NCBI GenBank assembly: GCA_944389565.1
Contig: CALXMV010000018.1
Coordinates: forward strand, 1-46,850
Reading direction: 5' to 3'
Origin: an uncultured Kiritimatiellota bacterium
GTDB taxonomy: Bacteria; Verrucomicrobiota; Kiritimatiellia; RFP12; DVOR01
DNA length: 46,850 nucleotides
The translations under genes were made by a program, and so were the position numbers. Positions within the stretch are counted from its first letter, which is position 1. Every line of letters begins with the position of its first letter. This document shows positions 14,517-23,395 of this stretch, piece by piece. Under the pieces are notes generated by a model. The model was not told the origin of the DNA. It searched no databases and saw nothing but the letters and a program-made list of their open reading frames with translations.

Positions 14517-17232
14517 GGGGGGTCTCCGGGGTGGGCGGGTGGATGGGGTCGGGGAGGTCGAGGGTGTCGGGGTCGAAACCGGCGAGCTCGAAGTCCTCCT
14601 CGGGCGCGGTGGGCGCGTCGGGCGGCGCGGGGGCGGCGCCCGTGTCCGCGTCGGGGTCGGTGCGGGTGTCGAAGGCGGCGGCCTCGGCGTCGGTGCCGGC
14701 GAGGGTCTGGCGGGCGATGGCGTTGAGGTCCACGAGGATCTCGCGCGACCCGCCGGCCTTGCCGCCGGGGCCGATGATGCCGCGCTCCTCGAGCATGTCG
14801 GTGATGCGGCCGGCCTTGTTGTAGCCGATCTTGAGGCGGCGCTGGAGGGCGGAGGTGGAGAAGCGGCCGGTCTGGCGGATGTATTCGAGGGCTTTCTGGT
14901 AGAGCCCCTCGTCGGAGGTGTCGTCGATGGTGCCGAGGTCGGCCTCGGGGGCGGCGGTGTCGGGGACGAACTCGGAGATGAGGGCGTTGACGTCGTCGGC
15001 GGGTTTGTCGTCCTTGATGCGCTCGATGGAGCCCGCGAGGACGTGGTCGAAGGCGGGGCCGGCCTGCTCCTTGATGTAGTCGCAGACGCGCTCAATCTCG
15101 GCGTCGCTGAGCCAGGCGGACTGGGAGCGGACGATGTTGTCGCCGCCGAAGGAGAAGAGCATGTCGCCCTTGCCGATGAGCTTCTCGGCGCCGGTGCGGT
15201 CGAGGATGGTGCGCGAGTCGTTGGATTGGGAGACGCGGAGGGCGAGGCGGTTGGGGATGTTGGCCTTGATGGTGCCGGTGATGATGTCGGTGGTGGGGCG
15301 CTGGGTGGCGATGATAAGGTGGATGCCGGCGGCGCGGGCCTTCTGGGTGAGGGAGGTGATGGGCGGCTCGATGTCGGCCTTGACGGTGAGCATGAGCTCG
15401 GCGAGCTCGTCGATGACCAGGACGATGTAGGGGAGCTTCGCGGTGGGGTTGTCCCGGCCGGGGAGGGGGGCGTCGACGCGGCGGTTGAGGTCCTTGATGT
15501 TGCGCGCGCCGTAACGCTGGAGCAGCTTGTAGCGGCGGTTCATCTCCACCACCGCCCAGCGCAGGGTGAAGAGCACCTTTTTGGGCTCGACGACGACGGG
15601 GTTGAGCAGGTGCGGCAGGTCGTCGTAAAGCGTGAACTCCACGCGCTTGGGATCGACCATCAGCAGGCGCAGCTGGTCGGGGCGGCGGCACATGAGCAGG
15701 CCCACGAGCATGTCGTTGACGGCGACGGATTTGCCCGAGCCCGTGCCGCCGGCCACGAGCAGGTGCGGGCACTCGGCGAGGTCGACGATCAGGTCGCCGC
15801 CGGTGGCCAGCTTGCCCAAGGCCAGGGGCAACGCCATCCGCGCCTCGGCCTGCCGCCATCGCTCCCCCTCGAGGATCTCGCGGAAGGTCACCGACTGGCG
15901 CACGGCGTTGGGCACCTCGATGCCCACGACCTCGCGGCCGAGGATGGGCGCGAGGATGCGGATGCTCTTCGCCCGGAGCGCCAGGAGCAGGTTGCGCTCG
16001 TAGGCGGCGAACCGCTCCAGCTTGACGGACGGCCCGGGGGCGATCTCGTATTGCGTGAGCACCGGCCCGCGCACGTGCCCCACCACCCGCGCGTCGATGC
16101 CAAACTCCTGGAAGACGCCCTCGATGGCCCGGGTGGCCGATTGGATGTCGTTGGCGTCGCTCTTGCGCGGCGGGATGGGGTCGAGCAGCGTCAGCGGCGG
16201 CAGCTCGTATCCCTCGAAGACCGGCGCCTCGGGCGCCGTGCTGTCCGACGCCGCGGGCGTGGGCGCGGTGACGGCCTTGTCCGGCGAGACGGGGCGGAGC
16301 GTGCCGGCGGGCTCGGCGTGGAGGGCGAAGGGCTCCTCCGCGCGGCGCGCGGGGGGGCGGTCGAAGAGTGGCTCGGCCTGCGGCGCGCGGGGCGGGGGCG
16401 CCCATTCCGGGTCGGCGTCGGGCCGGCGCGCGGCGGCACGGTCAGCCAAGAGGTCACGGATGTCGGCCTGGCGGGTCTCCTCGCGCTGTTTGGCGCGGAA
16501 GAGGCGGGCGAAGAAGCCGGGCGCGTCGGGCTCGGCCTCGGCCAGCTCGTCGTCGGGGGGCTGGCGCCGGGCGAGGATGGGGTCGGGGGCGGCCTCGGCC
16601 TCGTGCCGGGGCAGACGCGCGGAGGTCAGGCGCAGGGCGAGGAGGAGGGCGTTCCTCGGGCCGACGAGGAGCAGGCATTCGGCGATCGCCAACGGCCAGA
16701 GGAAGAGTTGGAGCCCCAGGTCGCCCAGCCAGTCGCGGCAATGCGCGGTGACGATCCATTGGCCGACGGCACCGCCGGCGTTCGGGCGCAGGTTGAGGTC
16801 GGCCAAGAGCGGGAAGGCCGTGCCGTCGTCCCCGCCGTAGGCCTGGAAGAGGCAGGCGAGGGTGAGGTAGAGCGCCGCCATCCAGAGGGTCCGCAGGCGG
16901 AAGTGCCGCACTTGCCCATGGAGCAGGAAGCCGCCGAGCAACAGGAGCAGCGGCACCGCGAAGTAGCGGTAGGCCAGCCCCGCGAACCCGTAGCCGAGGA
17001 AGGTGAGCCACGCGCCGAGCAGGCCGATGCGGTTGGCGGGGATCCCGCCGGGGGGCGAGGGCGGGTTGCACAACCACGGCACGTCGCGCCAGTCGTAGGA
17101 AATCAGGGCGATGAAGGCGATGACGGCGTAGAGCAGGACCAGCACACCGAGGATGCGCCTGCGGCGGACCAGCGCGGGCGACGGCGCGGCGGGGGTGACG
17201 GGGGGCGGGGGCGCGGCGGGTTTCCTGGCCAT
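14503..17232 (-). CDS. ftsK: DNA translocase FtsK/SpoIIIE
   Basis: 909 residues. About four N-terminal membrane spans (to ~215), a variable acidic/Pro linker, then the RecA-like motor: alpha region (KSDANDIQSATRAIEGVFQEFG, GPVLTQYEIAPG), Walker A GGTGSGKS at about residue 495, LLMVDPKRVEFTLYDDLPHLL, Walker B YIVLVIDELAELM, and GIHLIIATQRPTTDIITG. The gamma winged-helix domain (TSALQRRLKIGYNKAGRITDMLEERGIIGP) would read KOPS sequences. It pumps chromosome DNA through the closing septum. An Asp/Pro-rich tail of roughly 70 residues follows the gamma domain, which is normally the end, and its coding region overlaps rodZ. Confidence 0.96.
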   Translation of the reverse strand: MARKPAAPPPPVTPAAPSPALVRRRRILGVLVLLYAVIAFIALISYDWRDVPWLCNPPSPPGGIPANRIGLLGAWLTFLGYGFAGLAYRYFAVPLLLLLGGFLLHGQVRHFRLRTLWMAALYLTLACLFQAYGGDDGTAFPLLADLNLRPNAGGAVGQWIVTAHCRDWLGDLGLQLFLWPLAIAECLLLVGPRNALLLALRLTSARLPRHEAEAAPDPILARRQPPDDELAEAEPDAPGFFARLFRAKQREETRQADIRDLLADRAAARRPDADPEWAPPPRAPQAEPLFDRPPARRAEEPFALHAEPAGTLRPVSPDKAVTAPTPAASDSTAPEAPVFEGYELPPLTLLDPIPPRKSDANDIQSATRAIEGVFQEFGIDARVVGHVRGPVLTQYEIAPGPSVKLERFAAYERNLLLALRAKSIRILAPILGREVVGIEVPNAVRQSVTFREILEGERWRQAEARMALPLALGKLATGGDLIVDLAECPHLLVAGGTGSGKSVAVNDMLVGLLMCRRPDQLRLLMVDPKRVEFTLYDDLPHLLNPVVVEPKKVLFTLRWAVVEMNRRYKLLQRYGARNIKDLNRRVDAPLPGRDNPTAKLPYIVLVIDELAELMLTVKADIEPPITSLTQKARAAGIHLIIATQRPTTDIITGTIKANIPNRLALRVSQSNDSRTILDRTGAEKLIGKGDMLFSFGGDNIVRSQSAWLSDAEIERVCDYIKEQAGPAFDHVLAGSIERIKDDKPADDVNALISEFVPDTAAPEADLGTIDDTSDEGLYQKALEYIRQTGRFSTSALQRRLKIGYNKAGRITDMLEERGIIGPGGKAGGSREILVDLNAIARQTLAGTDAEAAAFDTRTDPDADTGAAPAPPDAPTAPEEDFELAGFDPDTLDLPDPIHPPTPETPHGTR

Positions 17233-17233
17233 C

Positions 17234-17653
17234 TCACTCGCTTTCGGTAACCAAGGAGAACCGCGTGAGCCTGGCGCGGCGGAGCAGGCGGATGACGGCC
17301 ATGATCTTGCCGTAATCCAGGGACTCGTCGCCGCGGATGTGGGCGGCGGCCTCGGGGTCGGCGGCGACGAGCGCGGCGACGCGTTCGGCGAGCTGGGCCT
17401 CGGTGACGGCGTCGTTGCCGAGGAAGAGCGTACCGTCGGCGCGAATCGTCACGGCGATAGGCTCGAGCGCGGGGAGCGGGTCGCCGCTCGCGGTGGGCAA
17501 CTTCACGGTGACGCCGCTCTGGAGCGCGGGGAAGGTGATGATGAAGGCGATGAGCAGCAGGAAGGTCATGTCCAGGATCGGGGTCATGTTGATCTCCCCG
17601 TTGGGCTTCCTGCGGGCGCGCGCCCGGGAGCGTATGAGCCGCTGCCGCAACAT
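17234..17653 (-). CDS. exbD: ExbD/TolR-family biopolymer transporter
   Basis: 139 residues. One N-terminal membrane span carries the conserved aspartate in INMTPILDMTFLLLIAFIIT (the proton-path Asp of ExbD/TolR), followed by a periplasmic domain (VTVKLPTASG, ILLRRARLTRFSLVTE-like end). With ExbB it forms the proton-driven stator that energises TonB or Tol systems. The start is 2 bp after the exbB stop; ftsK begins about 1 bp after this stop. Confidence 0.93.
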   Translation of the reverse strand: MLRQRLIRSRARARRKPNGEINMTPILDMTFLLLIAFIITFPALQSGVTVKLPTASGDPLPALEPIAVTIRADGTLFLGNDAVTEAQLAERVAALVAADPEAAAHIRGDESLDYGKIMAVIRLLRRARLTRFSLVTESE

Positions 17654-17655
17654 CC

Positions 17656-18393
17656 TCACCCCTCCGCCGACGCACGGTACTGCAAGGTCAGCTTGCCCAT
17701 CAATTCCTCCGCGAAGCCCTCGAGCTGCACGGTGTACGCGTCGATCTTCGCCTGGAGGACGTTGTAGAAGATGGTGGAGGGGATGGCGACGACGAGGCCG
17801 ACAACGGTGGTGAGGAGGGCCGACGAGATGCCCGGCGCGAGCTCGGCGATGTTCGCGCTGCCGCTGGCGGCCATCGCCTGGAAGGCGAGCATCACGCCCC
17901 AGACCGTCCCGAAGAGCCCCAGCAGCGGCGCGGCGCTGGTGATGATCGCCAACGCCGTCATCCCGCGCCCGAGCCCCACCGTCTCCTCGTCCGTCGCGTG
18001 GGCGCAGGTGCTCTCCACCAGCTCCATCCGCGCGGCGCCCAGGCGGATTGGCTCGTCGGGGTTCGTGCGCAGGAGCACGCGCACGTGCTCGGGGATGAGG
18101 TTGGCCAGGCGCTCGCACGTCCTGCGGTAGACGTTCTCCAGCGGCGTCTCGCCGAAGTCGTAGCGGTTGTAATAGAGCGCCAAGGGGTCGTTCCCCCGCA
18201 CGAAGTCGTCCACGAAACGCGCCGAGCGCGTCGCCAGCTCGCGCAGGTGGAGCATCCGCCCGGCCATCACCGCCCACGACACCACGCTCATGCCGATCTG
18301 GATGATCACGATCAGCTGGCCGCAGGCGTCCGAGTCCACGAAGGCCTTGACGGGCCCCGACGTCATCGCCGCGAAGAGAGGGAGGAGATCCAT
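17656..18393 (-). CDS. exbB: MotA/TolQ/ExbB proton-channel protein
   Basis: 245 residues with three membrane spans: near 15-40, and a pair near 140-165 and 185-210. The family core is GLGRGMTALAIITSAAPLLGLFGTVWGVMLAFQAM and LLTTVVGLVVAIPSTIFYNVL. It forms the pentameric channel around ExbD. The ATG overlaps the argS stop (ATGA), so translation is coupled to argS. No tonB or tolB is in the window, so TonB versus Tol function is open. Confidence 0.93.
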   Translation of the reverse strand: MDLLPLFAAMTSGPVKAFVDSDACGQLIVIIQIGMSVVSWAVMAGRMLHLRELATRSARFVDDFVRGNDPLALYYNRYDFGETPLENVYRRTCERLANLIPEHVRVLLRTNPDEPIRLGAARMELVESTCAHATDEETVGLGRGMTALAIITSAAPLLGLFGTVWGVMLAFQAMAASGSANIAELAPGISSALLTTVVGLVVAIPSTIFYNVLQAKIDAYTVQLEGFAEELMGKLTLQYRASAEG

Positions 18394-20102
18394 CACAGGC
18401 GCTCCGGCGTGGGGATCCCGAGCAGGGCCAGACCGCCCCGCAGGACCTTGGAGGTGGCGTCGCACAGGCGGATCCGCGCGTCACGCGTCGCGGGCTCCGC
18501 CTTCAGCACAGGCGAGCCTTGGTAGAAGGAACTGTACAATTGGCTCAGCTGATAGAGGTAATCGGCCAGGATGCTGGGCTTGCAGAGCTCGCCCGCCCGC
18601 GCCACCGCGTTCGGGTACTGCAGCAGGTGCAGGGCCAGCGCCTTTTCCGCCGGCGAGGCGATTGCGAGCGTCTGCGCCGCCGGCTCCTTGCCCACCGCCT
18701 CGCGGTATTTCGCGAGGAGCGAGTTCATCCGCGCGTTCGCGTACTGCAGGTAGGGGCCGCTGTTGCCGTCGAGCGCCAGGGCCTTATCCCACGTGAAGAC
18801 GATCATCGTGGCCGGGTCGTGCGAGAGGTCGGCATATTTGATGGCGCCGATGCCGATGGCCTCGGCCAGGGCCGCCCGTTCGCGCTCCGGCCAATCGGGG
18901 TGGCTCTCGTCCACGATCGCCCGCGCCCGCGCGGCGGCCTCGTCCAGGAGGGTCTCCAGTTTGATGACGTTCCCCTGGCGCGTCGAGAAGGTCGCGTCCG
19001 GCAGGCGCATCAGGCCGAACCACACGTGCTGCAGGCGCGCCTTCCCGCAGAGGCCGATTTTCTCGCAGATGCGGAAGAACTGGCGGAAGTGCAGCTGTTG
19101 CCGCTCGTCCGTCACGTAGATGATGCGCGCGGGGTCGAACTCCTCCACGCGGCTGCGCACCGTCGCCAGGTCGGTGGTGGTGTAATTGAAGCCGCCGTCG
19201 CGCTTGCGCACGATCGCCACCTCGAGCCCCTCGTCCCGCAGGTCGACGATCCACGCTCCCTCGCTCTGCGTGGCCAGCCCCTTTTCTTTCAGCGTCTCCA
19301 CCATCGGCGCGAGCATCGGCTGATAGAAGCTCTCGCCCCGCCACAGGTCGAACGTCACCCCCAGCCGCCCGTAAATCCGGTTGAACTCCCCCATCGAGAT
19401 CTCGATGAAGCGCCGCCACGTCGCCAGGTTCGCCTCGTCCCCCGCCTGCAGCCGCACCAACTCCTCGCGGCACCGGTCCAGCCAGGCGGGATCCTCCTTC
19501 GTCCGCGCGTAGCTCCGCACATACGCCCGCTCCAGGAGCTCGACCGTCAGATCCGCGCGCTCCTCGTCGGTGAGGAACTCCCGATAGCCCAGGATCAGGA
19601 TCCCGAACTGCGTCCCCCAATCGCCCAGATGGTTGTCCGCGATCACCGCGTAGCCCAGCGCCCGGAGGATGCGGTCGATCGCGTTCCCGATCACCGTGCT
19701 CCGGATGTGCCCGATGTGCATCGGCTTGGCCACGTTCGGCGAGGAATAGTCGATCACCACGCGCTCGCCCGCGCCCACCTGCGGCACACCGAGCGCCGCG
19801 TCGTCCGCCAGCGCCTCGACCCCTTTCGCCAGGGCCTGCGCCGAGAGCGTCAGGTTGATGAAGCCGGGGCCCGCCACCTCCGCCTTCTCCAGGATCTCCG
19901 GCAGGGGCAGGGCCCCCACCACGGCCTGCGCCAGCTCGCGCGGGTTCCGCCCCGCGCGCTTGGCGATCCCCATCGCGTCGTTGCACTGCCAGTCCCCGAA
20001 ACGCGCATCCTTCGACGGCACCACCTTGCCGCCGCCGCACCCCGGCGCCACCTGCTCGAACGCCGCGCTCAACCACGCCTTCGCCAACCCTTCGCAATCC
20101 AT
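18393..20102 (-). CDS. argS: Arginyl-tRNA synthetase
   Basis: 569 residues, class I synthetase that charges tRNA-Arg. The ArgS N-terminal additional domain (1-110) is followed by SSPNVAKPMHIGHIRST with the HIGH motif at 129-132, the NHLGDWGTQFG motif, FNYTTTDLAT, and the KMSKS-loop equivalent FSTRQGNVIKL. The C-terminal DALR anticodon-binding domain ends with YSSFYQGSPVL. The start at 20102 has a GGAGT box; the longer frame (to 20141) overlaps the -10 promoter element. First gene of argS-exbB-exbD-ftsK-rodZ. Confidence 0.97.
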   Translation of the reverse strand: MDCEGLAKAWLSAAFEQVAPGCGGGKVVPSKDARFGDWQCNDAMGIAKRAGRNPRELAQAVVGALPLPEILEKAEVAGPGFINLTLSAQALAKGVEALADDAALGVPQVGAGERVVIDYSSPNVAKPMHIGHIRSTVIGNAIDRILRALGYAVIADNHLGDWGTQFGILILGYREFLTDEERADLTVELLERAYVRSYARTKEDPAWLDRCREELVRLQAGDEANLATWRRFIEISMGEFNRIYGRLGVTFDLWRGESFYQPMLAPMVETLKEKGLATQSEGAWIVDLRDEGLEVAIVRKRDGGFNYTTTDLATVRSRVEEFDPARIIYVTDERQQLHFRQFFRICEKIGLCGKARLQHVWFGLMRLPDATFSTRQGNVIKLETLLDEAAARARAIVDESHPDWPERERAALAEAIGIGAIKYADLSHDPATMIVFTWDKALALDGNSGPYLQYANARMNSLLAKYREAVGKEPAAQTLAIASPAEKALALHLLQYPNAVARAGELCKPSILADYLYQLSQLYSSFYQGSPVLKAEPATRDARIRLCDATSKVLRGGLALLGIPTPERL

Positions 20103-20139
20103 GGGGACTCCTTTTCCGCTGTCACTCGCTAGGCCACCC

Positions 20140-20150
20140 ATTATAGCACA
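20140..20150 (-). promoter_or_regulatory. argS operon promoter (extended -10)
   Basis: Minus strand TGTGCTATAAT, hexamer at 20145-20140. Predicted start about 20133, leader about 31 nt with a GGAGT box. Confidence 0.8.
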
Positions 20151-20193
20151 AACGGTCCCGTCCGTCCCGACGTCTTTTCCGCGCGCAGGGACG

Positions 20194-20218
20194 AAAAGAG
20201 CCCCGCGTCGCGGGGCTC
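20194..20218 (-). terminator. Intrinsic terminator after ppiD-like gene
   Basis: GAGCCCCGCG / CGCGGGGCTC, a 10-bp perfect palindrome around one base, followed on the minus strand by TTTTCG. Located 23 bp after the stop of the PpiD-like gene. Confidence 0.88.
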
Positions 20219-20240
20219 TCTCGCGTCCTTCGGGACGGGC

Positions 20241-21932
20241 TCACTCGGGGAGCTCCCCGGCGGCGCCCTGTTCGAGGATGGGGACGTCGCCGGTGGCGGG
20301 CATGGGCGGCTCGCGGTCGAGGTTCCAATTCATCCAGTCGGCGGTCATCCGGAAGGCGGCGTTGCGGGCCAGGTTGGTGGCGAGGTTCTGCTTGGCGGTG
20401 GCCTTGGCCAGCGCGTCGCCGGGGGTGCGCCCCTGCACGTAGACGAGGACGATCTCGTTGGCGGGGGTGAGGATGGGCTCGGAGACGGCTTTCTCGCCGA
20501 GATCCGCCACGGCGCGGAGGATCTCGTTGCGGTGGGGGATGTCGAGGTCGGCGTTGGCGGCGCTGAGGGTGAAGGTCATGGCGGTGGTGGCCGTGAGGCC
20601 GTCGACGTCGCAGGCGGCGACGGCCTGGTCGAAGGCCGTGCCCTTGGCCAAGGCGGCCTGGAGGAGGCCGCGGATGGTCTCGCCGTTGGTGCGGAGCTTG
20701 GCGGCGGTGCGGTCGCGGCGGGCGTCGGCGAGGACGCGGTCCTTCACCTCGTCGTAGGGGGCGACGTGCTCGGCGACGATTTTGTCGAGGCGGAAGAGGT
20801 AGACGCGGTCGGTACCGGCGACGGCGTTGAGCGGGGTCTCCTGGGGATCCATCTCGAAGGCGGAGGCGATGAGGTCACGGGCGTTCTGGAAGCCGAAGGG
20901 GCGATCCTGGCGCAGGGTGGCGGTCTTGGGCTTGCCGTAATCCTTGGCGGCGGCCTCCAGACCCTCGGCGCCGGCGCGGGGCACGAGCGTCTCGTTGGCG
21001 AAGAGGAGGGCCTCCTCGAGCGCGCGCTGGCTCTTGACCTTGGCGATGGCCTTGTCCTTCACCTCCTCGAAGGGGAGGGTGACGGTGGCGTTGGTGCCGG
21101 TGCCGCGGAACTCCTCGGAGTGGTCGTCGTAATACTGCATGGCGTCCATCTCCTCGACGACGATTTTGTCGGCGAAGGCGGAGGCGGGGATCTCGACGTA
21201 GGCGACGACGCGCTGCTCGGGGAGGCGGTAGGCGTCGGGGTGGGCGTCATACCACGCCTTGCGGTCGGCCTCGGGGACCTCGACGGCCTCGGGCTTGAGG
21301 GTGTTGGGGAGGGTGGCGGCGTAGACGGTGGTGGCGTCGTAGTAGGCCGAGAGGGTGAAGTCCTGCTCCATGGGGGAGACCCAGCCGAGGGATTGGAAGA
21401 CGGCGAGGGTGGCCGTCTGCGCGGGGAGCCAGGCGTTGGCGTAGGTCTCCTCGAAGAGGGTGGCGTTGGAGTAGTTGTTCTGCGCCAGGAAGGTGCGGTA
21501 GAAGGAGGGGCTGAAGGCGCCGGTGGAGGGGTTGACGAAGAGCGACTCGATCATCTTCTCGCCGGCGGCGCGGCCGACGGCGAGGCCGTGGCGCGCGCCG
21601 AGCTCGCGGGCGGCCACGAGCTTCCAGACGGCCCGCTGGCGGCTGGCCCAGTCGTCGGGCAGGGGCTGGCCGTCGAGCGCCAGAGCGTTCATGATCTGCG
21701 CGGCTTGGGGCAGGAACATGGCGCCCTCGCCGTTGAGGATGTTGAGCGTCTGGTTGGCGTCCTCCAAGGTCTTGCCGTCCACCGCGGTCTCGCCGAGCTT
21801 CCCGGCGATGGGCCTGCCGCCGGCCGTGCCGGAGCAGGAGTCGGCCACCACGAAGGCGAAGACCATCAGGAGGGCCAGGAGGCCCCACAGCAATTTACTT
21901 TTGATGAGGCGGGAGAAACGATAGATGAACAT
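20241..21932 (-). CDS. PpiD/SurA-like periplasmic folding protein
   Basis: 563 residues. A cytoplasmic start (MFIYRFSRLIKSKL), one membrane anchor (about 13-31) and a periplasmic SurA_N/PpiD-like helical domain (QTLNILNGEG, RAVWKLVAARELGARHGL, FYRTFLAQNNYS). Later segments (GFQNARDLIASAFEMDPQE, VYLFRLDKIVAEHVAPYDEVKDRV) resemble the ends of rotamase domains, but the parvulin signature (RHIL-type) is not seen. It probably acts as a chaperone for envelope proteins; catalytic prolyl isomerase activity is doubtful. No Shine-Dalgarno precedes the ATG; the gene lies 55 bp downstream of an exported protein and seems co-transcribed with it. Confidence 0.78.
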   Translation of the reverse strand: MFIYRFSRLIKSKLLWGLLALLMVFAFVVADSCSGTAGGRPIAGKLGETAVDGKTLEDANQTLNILNGEGAMFLPQAAQIMNALALDGQPLPDDWASRQRAVWKLVAARELGARHGLAVGRAAGEKMIESLFVNPSTGAFSPSFYRTFLAQNNYSNATLFEETYANAWLPAQTATLAVFQSLGWVSPMEQDFTLSAYYDATTVYAATLPNTLKPEAVEVPEADRKAWYDAHPDAYRLPEQRVVAYVEIPASAFADKIVVEEMDAMQYYDDHSEEFRGTGTNATVTLPFEEVKDKAIAKVKSQRALEEALLFANETLVPRAGAEGLEAAAKDYGKPKTATLRQDRPFGFQNARDLIASAFEMDPQETPLNAVAGTDRVYLFRLDKIVAEHVAPYDEVKDRVLADARRDRTAAKLRTNGETIRGLLQAALAKGTAFDQAVAACDVDGLTATTAMTFTLSAANADLDIPHRNEILRAVADLGEKAVSEPILTPANEIVLVYVQGRTPGDALAKATAKQNLATNLARNAAFRMTADWMNWNLDREPPMPATGDVPILEQGAAGELPE

Positions 21933-21987
21933 AGTCGCTTGGGGTCGGGGTGCGGGTTGTGTGGGTCGTGTCGCGGCGGGCGGGCGC

Positions 21988-23007
21988 TCAGAAGAGCTGC
22001 CCGTCGTCGAAATTGCTCAGCTCGTCGGGGATGTCGCCGTTGGGGTAGTCGAGCGCGGCGTCGTCCTCGGCCTGGGCGGCGTTGGCGGCGCCCTCGGCGG
22101 GGAGGGTGCCGTCGCCGTTGTCGGCGAGGGCGGCGGCGTCCTCGGGGAGGACCTCGGCGATGAGCTCGCCGGTGCTGTAGCCCTCGCCGCGGCCTTCGAC
22201 GTAGCAGAAGTAGTTTTTGGCCTGGCCGTTGGCGTAGAGGGTGAGGACGGAGACGACCCAGCGGTCGGAGCCGGCGGCCTTGGCGCGGGTGATCTTGACC
22301 TGCGCGCCGGGGGTGAGGGAGAAGGGCGTGGTGGCGCCGTTGCCGGAGGGGAGGTCCATCTTGACCTCGCCGAGGCGGCCGGTGACCTCGGAGGTCTGGA
22401 GGTTGGCGGCGTCGACGGTGGAGAAGGCGTTGGCCTGGGTCATCCCGCTCATGGTGTAGTGGAGGCCCTGGAAGACGGCGGAGCCGGAGAGGGTGCGGAA
22501 GGCGAAGTCCTCCTCGTCGACGGGGGCGTTGGCCTTGATGTCGCCGAGGTGGAGCTTGGCCATGCCGCTCATCGAGGTGAAGGCACCGAGCGGGGTCTTG
22601 AGGGTGAACTGCCCGGGCAGGGCGCGCTCGTCCACGCGGAGGTTGTAGTCGCCGAGGGTGGCGTCGAGCGTGACCTTGCGCCAGGCGTCGGCGGCGCGGG
22701 GCACGAAGCGCGCGGGCCCGCGGACGACGGCGTAGGTGAGGTTGGAGAAGAGGACACGGAACTGCACGCCGGGCGCGGCCTCGAAGGCGGAGCCGTAGGG
22801 GTAGGCCTTGTAGGCGACCGCGTCGACGGCCTCGGTGGCGCCGGGGGGGGTGACTTTGAGCCCGCCGGTGGCCTCCAGCCCCATCACTTTGACCATCGGG
22901 TCAAAGCGCAACGGCTTGGGCTCGCCCTCGGGATCCTGCGCAAAGGCGGTCGTCGCCGTCAGCGCCAACGCGCCGAAGGCCAACGTGAACATCGCATTCC
23001 GAACCAT
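21988..23007 (-). CDS. Exported protein of unknown function (possibly FecR-like beta-sandwich)
   Basis: 339 residues with a clear signal peptide (MVRNAMFTLAFGALALTATTAFA). The mature part is rich in beta-prone segments; FTLKTPLGAFTSMSGMAKLHLGDI and FSLTPGAQVKITRAKAAGSDRW are faintly reminiscent of FecR-type domains that carry 'T-x-x-G' turns. The C-terminal ~50 residues are very acidic (Asp/Glu/Asn) and probably unstructured. No family can be named. The start has a GGGAGC box. Upstream of the PpiD-like gene, with no terminator between. Confidence 0.72.
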   Translation of the reverse strand: MVRNAMFTLAFGALALTATTAFAQDPEGEPKPLRFDPMVKVMGLEATGGLKVTPPGATEAVDAVAYKAYPYGSAFEAAPGVQFRVLFSNLTYAVVRGPARFVPRAADAWRKVTLDATLGDYNLRVDERALPGQFTLKTPLGAFTSMSGMAKLHLGDIKANAPVDEEDFAFRTLSGSAVFQGLHYTMSGMTQANAFSTVDAANLQTSEVTGRLGEVKMDLPSGNGATTPFSLTPGAQVKITRAKAAGSDRWVVSVLTLYANGQAKNYFCYVEGRGEGYSTGELIAEVLPEDAAALADNGDGTLPAEGAANAAQAEDDAALDYPNGDIPDELSNFDDGQLF

Positions 23008-23049
23008 TCTGTGCTCCCTTCTGAAAGGATGGCAAACAATCATCTCGGT

Positions 23050-23063
23050 ATTATGATACCAAG
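23050..23063 (-). promoter_or_regulatory. Promoter of exported-protein/PpiD unit
   Basis: Minus strand CTTGGTATCATAAT. TATCAT preceded by CTTGG fits the local signature at all but one base; CATAAT is an alternative hexamer. Leader about 35-40 nt. Confidence 0.55.
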
Positions 23064-23167
23064 CCTCTGCGCCACGCGCAAGCGGTTTCGCCGGTTTCCC
23101 GGAAAATGCCGCTTCCCGTCGGATTCGCCGCGCATGATAGCAAATCCGCGCCCCCTTGCCAATAGTG

Positions 23168-23302
23168 CCCGAACCCCAGGAGGTCTGGCACCGGACCCTC
23201 CCGACTCCCGGGCAGACCCCTTAGGGTTTCGGGTCAGACCCCTTAGGGTTTCGGGCCGAACCCTAGGAGGTTTGGCCCGAAACCCTCCCGACTTCCGGGG
23301 CG
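23168..23302. repeat. Mosaic intergenic repeat, locus 2
   Basis: A 21-bp unit is repeated perfectly in tandem (23213-23233 and 23235-23255, period 22; core CCCCTTAGGGTTTCGGG). It is followed by AACCCTAGGAGGTTT and AACCCTCCCGACTTCCGGG, which match the inverse of locus 1 (10073-10158). Several parts can fold back on each other (AGGGTT / AACCCT, GGAGGTTT / AAACCCTCC). Confidence 0.85.
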
Positions 23303-23318
23303 GCCGATCGGCCGCCCC
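23297..23318. promoter_or_regulatory. 22-bp perfect palindrome, possible operator
   Basis: GGGGCGGCCGA / TCGGCCGCCCC is a perfect inverted repeat centred on GATC, about 70 bp upstream of the GH89 -10 element. Too little T follows for a terminator. Could be an operator or structural site. Confidence 0.45.
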
Positions 23319-23384
23319 TTGCCCTGCGCCGTTTGTACGCAGTGGGGGCGATGGGGCGCTTTTCGCGTGCGGCGGGGGCGGGGG

Positions 23385-23395
23385 TGTGCGATACT
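23385..23395 (+). promoter_or_regulatory. GH89 gene promoter (extended -10)
   Basis: TGTGCGATACT with hexamer GATACT at 23390-23395. Predicted start about 23402; leader about 33 nt containing AAAAGGAGG at 23415-23423. Confidence 0.6.

Noticed and set aside
14515..17250. 911-codon open frame on the + strand opposite ftsK
   Set aside because: Its peptide is Gly/Glu/Val low-complexity with no motifs; it arises because C-ending codons on one strand remove stops on the other. FtsK motifs on the minus strand are unambiguous.
23168..23302. CRISPR array
   Set aside because: Only two perfect tandem units with a 1-bp gap and no spacers or cas genes; treated as an intergenic repeat.
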